From Aldehydirespirator sp965204875 (GTDB taxonomy: Bacteria; Actinomycetota; Acidimicrobiia; Acidimicrobiales; Aldehydirespiratoraceae): DNA of 23,360 nt. A program made the translations under genes and the position numbers. Below the pieces are notes generated by a model. That model was not told the DNA's origin. It did no database searches and saw only the letters and a list, made by a program, of their open reading frames with translations. Location: assembly GCA_965204875.1 (NCBI GenBank), contig CBDBFM010000002.1, positions 1 through 23,360 of the forward strand. Reading direction: 5' to 3'. This document shows positions 20,411 through 23,360 of this stretch, piece after piece; the stretch's first letter is position 1, and each line of letters opens with the position of its first letter.

Positions 20411-21639
20411 GCGGGCGCACCCGCATATGCGCCATCTGTGCAGTCGAGGCTCACCGGATCGCCGAAGCCGTTCCAGACACCGGCCACGCGAGGATCGCCG
20501 CGGGTGACGCCCGCAACCCCTACGACGAAGGCCCGGGTGACGAAGGCCTGCACGCGGAACCCGAACACGACCGAGGCACCCTCGGCGAAACTCCGCGAGG
20601 CAGCCGGCGTGAGCTTGGCGTAATAGTCGATGGCTGCGGTACTCGGCATCTCAACCGGCACGGGCCGGGTCGAGATCTCCGACGGATCCCCAGCGACCAC
20701 GGCTCGCACCTGGTAGTCACCGAAGACGGGATCGACATACAACCCGCCGCCGAAACACATCGGCACACCCATGTGAACGTGCGCGATCTCGCTGAGGTAC
20801 AACACCGCGGGAACCTCGGGGAGATCCCGGACCGCATGCAGCGGCGTGGTGCCGCTGAGCCCGTGACCGGGTTCCACCTGGGTGGCGCCGGCCTCGGCCA
20901 ACTGTGACAACACCTGCGACGATGTGGTGCCGGGCGCGTTGATGTGCAGCGTCTCGGGGCATGCCCGGTGGCGGCGGGCGATGGCTGCAGCCCGGCTCAG
21001 CGTCCTCATGTTCGGCGTGATGCGAGCACTCTGCGAGGCCGCGTCATACAGCAATGCCGGGAAGGTGGTGAGTCCGGCGAAGAAGGCACCATCGAGCGCG
21101 GCGATGTGGTCGATCATCGACGGCAGGCCACCCAGGGGTATGCCGCCCTCGTGACCGGGGTAGAACTCGTCGCCGTCGTCGTAGACACGGACCAGCAACC
21201 GCTGAGCGCGGCCCCGGGCGCGCGCGGCCGCCGCAGCCTCCTCCGCCTTGTTGAGCGAGAACACGGTCCAGAAGTCCGGCTCCAGGGCGGCCGCAACACC
21301 GGCCTCGCCGCGCGGCACCTGCACAAGATGGCCCAGGTGTCCGAGGTTGTGCCCGCTGCGGACGATCGGGCGGGCGCAGGCCATGTCCACTGCCACGAAC
21401 CCGTCGGCGCCGCCGCCCGCGATCACCTCAAGCGCCGCCGATGCACGGCCGATCTGCTTGGTCATGGGGTACACGGTGAGTCCCAGATCGTGGGCCTCGC
21501 TGCACAGGTGTCGCGTGTTCGCGCCTATCGCGTCGAGGTCGAGCACGTAGCTGTTCGCCGGAATGAGCCCATGCTGATGCAGTTGCACCGCCGCTTGGAC
21601 GAATCCGGGGTTGCGCTCAAGAAGCGCTTGCAAGAACAC
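20407..21639 (-). CDS. YhfX-like PLP-dependent protein (alanine-racemase N-terminal fold)
   Basis: Several stretches match what I know of E. coli YhfX. The N-terminus begins MFLQALLERNPGFVQAAV and continues YVLDLDAI. Next come LYPMTKQIGR-like VYPMTKQIGR with the presumed PLP Lys61, FVAVDMACARPI, GHLVQVPRG, FYPGHEGG, AGLTTFPALLYD, a glycine-rich EPGHGLSGTTPLH, and a C-terminal FRVQAFVTRAFVVGVAGV then RGDPRVAGVWNGFGDPV. The fold is the alanine-racemase type III barrel. The reaction is unknown; racemase, epimerase or lyase chemistry on an amino acid or amino sugar are all possible. The GTG start is supported by AGGGAGGT six bases upstream (21646-21653). The gene is embedded in the transporter operon, 25 bases after the permease and overlapping the ATPase by four bases. 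Confidence 0.82.
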   Translation of the reverse strand: MFLQALLERNPGFVQAAVQLHQHGLIPANSYVLDLDAIGANTRHLCSEAHDLGLTVYPMTKQIGRASAALEVIAGGGADGFVAVDMACARPIVRSGHNLGHLGHLVQVPRGEAGVAAALEPDFWTVFSLNKAEEAAAAARARGRAQRLLVRVYDDGDEFYPGHEGGIPLGGLPSMIDHIAALDGAFFAGLTTFPALLYDAASQSARITPNMRTLSRAAAIARRHRACPETLHINAPGTTSSQVLSQLAEAGATQVEPGHGLSGTTPLHAVRDLPEVPAVLYLSEIAHVHMGVPMCFGGGLYVDPVFGDYQVRAVVAGDPSEISTRPVPVEMPSTAAIDYYAKLTPAASRSFAEGASVVFGFRVQAFVTRAFVVGVAGVTRGDPRVAGVWNGFGDPVSLDCTDGAYAGAPA

Positions 21640-21664
21640 TTTTGGACCTCCCTAGAGCCTTACG

Positions 21665-22669
21665 TCAGGGCTCCCTGTGTTCGCGCATGCTCAAGGCGAC
21701 CGCGAGTATGATGATCACGCCACGGGCGATCAGCTGGTCTGCGACACGCAAACCCATCAGGATCAAGCCATTATTGAGCATCGCCATGACGATCGACCCG
21801 GCGATCGCGCCGGCAACGGAGGCGCGCCCGCCGAACAGGTTGGTGCCGCCGATCACCACCGCAGCGATCACGGTCAGCAGCAGGTTCTCGCCTAGGTCGT
21901 GCCGGCCGATGGCGAGGCGGCCGGCCAGCAGCATCCCCGCAAGCGACGCCGCAGCAGCGCTGGCGACCAGCGCGGAGATACGGATCCGATCAGTCTTGAT
22001 GCCCAGCGCCGACGCAGCCGAACGGTCGGCCCCAACGGCCAGCACATGACGACCCCAGCGCAGCTGGTGCAGGGCCAGATGCCCGACGACTCCCACGATG
22101 ACCGTCCAGATCAGCAGCGACGAGACAGGGCCGACCGACCCCGCGCCGAACACTCCCAAGTAGAGGTCGTTGCGTATCGGCAGCGACTGGAGGTTGTTGA
22201 GGTTCCGCGCCACACCGCCGACGATTCCGAGCATCCCCAAGGTGACCAGAAACGACGGTATGCGGACCTTCACGGCAATGAGCCCGTTGACGGCGCCGAT
22301 CCCGCCTCCGACGGCGAGGGCGATCGCGACACCCGCGGCGAACCCGAGGCTGCCCACAGCATCCGCCACCACCAGCGACGACAGGGCCGCCACCGAGCCG
22401 ATGGACAGGTCGATCTCGGCTGCGCCCAGCGCGAAGGCCATCCCCACCGACATCACGGCGATAGGGGTCGCCTGTCGGCCGATGTTCAGAAGGTTGGTGG
22501 CAGTGAGGAACCCGTCATCGCGCAGCAACACTGCGAACAGCACGAATATGAGCGCTGCTGCGGCATAGACCACATATTGGCGGGGCGCGGCGGATCGCCA
22601 GATGCGCAGACACCGCTCACTCACAGTGCCGGCCATCATGTTGCTGCTACTCACTTGGGGACCACTCAC
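21665..22669 (-). CDS. Sugar ABC transporter permease (RbsC/BPD_transp_2 family)
   Basis: This is a 334-residue membrane protein with about eight to ten helices, for example VVYAAAALIFVLFAVLL, AAGVAIALAVGGGIGAVNGL and ALVASAAAASLAGMLLAG. Signature stretches of ribose-type permeases are present: FLTATNLLNIGRQATPIAVM, GMAFALGAAEIDLSIGSV, FLVTLGMLGIVGG, a loop GRHVLAVGADRSAASALGI that contacts the ATPase, and VVIGGTNLFGGRASVAGAI. It likely forms the homodimeric channel for the ATPase at 19631-20410. The GTG start at 22669 lacks a strong Shine-Dalgarno, and the ATG pair 30 bases downstream is an alternative. It lies 154 bases after the binding-protein gene. Confidence 0.92.
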   Translation of the reverse strand: MSGPQVSSSNMMAGTVSERCLRIWRSAAPRQYVVYAAAALIFVLFAVLLRDDGFLTATNLLNIGRQATPIAVMSVGMAFALGAAEIDLSIGSVAALSSLVVADAVGSLGFAAGVAIALAVGGGIGAVNGLIAVKVRIPSFLVTLGMLGIVGGVARNLNNLQSLPIRNDLYLGVFGAGSVGPVSSLLIWTVIVGVVGHLALHQLRWGRHVLAVGADRSAASALGIKTDRIRISALVASAAAASLAGMLLAGRLAIGRHDLGENLLLTVIAAVVIGGTNLFGGRASVAGAIAGSIVMAMLNNGLILMGLRVADQLIARGVIIILAVALSMREHREP

Positions 22670-22701
22670 TATGACTCACTGATGCGACAACTCGAACAAC
22701 C

Positions 22702-22742
22702 AGGGCGTCCCGCTGGCGCGAGAACCGTCAGCGGGACACCCT
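22702..22742 (-). terminator. Hairpin between binding-protein and permease genes
   Basis: Stem arms agggcgtcccgctg (22702-22715) and cagcgggacaccct (22729-22742) pair over 14 positions with one G-U, around a 13-base loop. Such a hairpin commonly limits read-through or protects the upstream message, giving more binding protein than permease. No T tract is seen. Confidence 0.6.
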
Positions 22743-22759
22743 GCAGGGGAAACGAAACT

Positions 22760-22834
22760 CTCGTCAGTTACCCAGGACTCGGTTGTCCAGGACTCAGTTA
22801 CCCAGGACTCGGTTGTCCGGGACTCAGTTGCCCA
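22760..22834 (-). repeat. Five 15-bp tandem units at the 3' end of the binding-protein gene
   Basis: In the gene's sense the units are TGGGCAACTGAGTCC, CGGACAACCGAGTCC, TGGGTAACTGAGTCC, TGGACAACCGAGTCC and a diverged fifth. The first unit contains the last codons (Gly-Asn) and the stop, and the others repeat that terminal sequence beyond the stop. Alternate units are the most alike, so a 30-bp duplication is superimposed. Confidence 0.9.
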
Positions 22835-23360
22835 GGGCGTCGAGCACCTCTTGAGGAGGATCGGCCGCCAGCGACTGCCTGTACCCCTCAACGATGTTGT
22901 CGGCCGTGACTCCGATGGCCGGTACCACCACGAACGCCGGCGCAGACTTGCCCAACAGCCCGTATGCGCCCTCAAGGGCCATCGTGCGGCCGAGGTTGTA
23001 GGCTTCATCGGCTGCGATCCCCACGACGTTTCCGCCCTCAACCATATCCAGCGACACGTTGGTGTCGAGGTCCATGGTCACGAGCGCAACGTCGGACGCA
23101 CCGTCCGCCCGCAAAGCCGCCAGCACGCCGTCGGCGGGGCCGGCCGCCCAGGGTGCGTAGATGCCGTCAAGGCCGGGATTGCGGGTCAGCATCGCGGACG
23201 CGATCTCCTCGGCCGCCGCCGGATCAGCCAGGCCCTGCTCGGCGACTATCGTGATGTCCGGGTAGTTCATCTCGATCCAAGCCTTGAACGCCTGGTCGCG
23301 CTGATTGGTCACATAGTAGGCGGCATCATGGAAGATGTAGCCCACCTTACCCTGGCCTCC
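22824..23360 (-). CDS. Sugar ABC transporter substrate-binding protein (C-terminal part; N-terminus beyond window)
   Basis: The frame is open to the right edge and shows the second half of a ribose-type periplasmic-binding fold. It has GYIFHDAAYYVTNQRDQAF, ITIVAEQGLADPAAAEEIAS, LTRNPGLDGIYAPWAAGPAD, ALVTMDLDTNVSLDMVEGG and IAADEAYNLGRTMALEGAYG. This is the usual pattern of a Peripla_BP_4 lectin-like binding protein, an extracellular lipoprotein or secreted protein that feeds the permease. The signal peptide is outside the window. Ligand identity cannot be read from the sequence. It is the promoter-proximal gene of the operon in view and is followed by 15-bp repeats and a hairpin. Confidence 0.9.
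   Translation of the reverse strand, partial: GGQGKVGYIFHDAAYYVTNQRDQAFKAWIEMNYPDITIVAEQGLADPAAAEEIASAMLTRNPGLDGIYAPWAAGPADGVLAALRADGASDVALVTMDLDTNVSLDMVEGGNVVGIAADEAYNLGRTMALEGAYGLLGKSAPAFVVVPAIGVTADNIVEGYRQSLAADPPQEVLDALGN

Overview
The window is a high-GC, gene-dense stretch of bacterial DNA, most likely from an actinomycete-type (Actinomycetota) genome. Supporting signs are the GC-rich codon use, frequent GTG/TTG starts, a polyphosphate-glucokinase-like ROK protein, and a MetX operon behind a SAM riboswitch. An acidimicrobial lineage is possible, but that is inference; no rRNA or marker gene is present to settle it.

Left part (1-4.8 kb): two tandem, same-strand genes for secreted S-layer-homology (SLH) proteins. 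The first is cut by the window edge and the second is complete. Between them lies a nucleotidyltransferase-type gene. Both SLH genes share a nearly identical 160-bp leader, a very strong Shine-Dalgarno with ATG, and then a long poly-G tract. The tract separates that ATG from the signal-peptide frame and in both copies leaves it out of frame, which looks like a slipped-strand phase switch. A third paralogue at 13.2-15.6 kb has lost its leader and signal peptide to a deletion that joins it to a truncated IS3-type element.

Middle (4.8-13.1 kb): a translationally coupled leftward operon (SAM riboswitch, possible Cys-rich leader ORF, metX, a Cys/Met-metabolism PLP enzyme, a membrane protein, a small conserved-looking protein). 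Next come a leftward DEAD-box helicase, a divergent adenosine deaminase, a DoxX/DoxD-like membrane protein and uracil phosphoribosyltransferase (upp). A strong inverted repeat separates upp from the convergent third SLH gene.

Debris zone (15.6-17.8 kb): IS remnant, a VapB-type antitoxin beheaded at the IS end with no toxin gene after it, and a DUF4143-type ATPase with an internal deletion and frameshift.

Right part (17.9-23.4 kb): a leftward sugar-uptake operon: substrate-binding protein (cut by the edge), permease, YhfX-like PLP protein, ABC ATPase, PPGK-like kinase and NagB-like deaminase. Stop and start codons overlap at two junctions. The set suggests import, phosphorylation and deamination of an amino sugar or related compound, with an unexplained PLP enzyme.

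A recurring theme is short tandem duplication, often with a 15-bp period, at gene 3' ends, in signal peptides and in loops of otherwise conserved enzymes.
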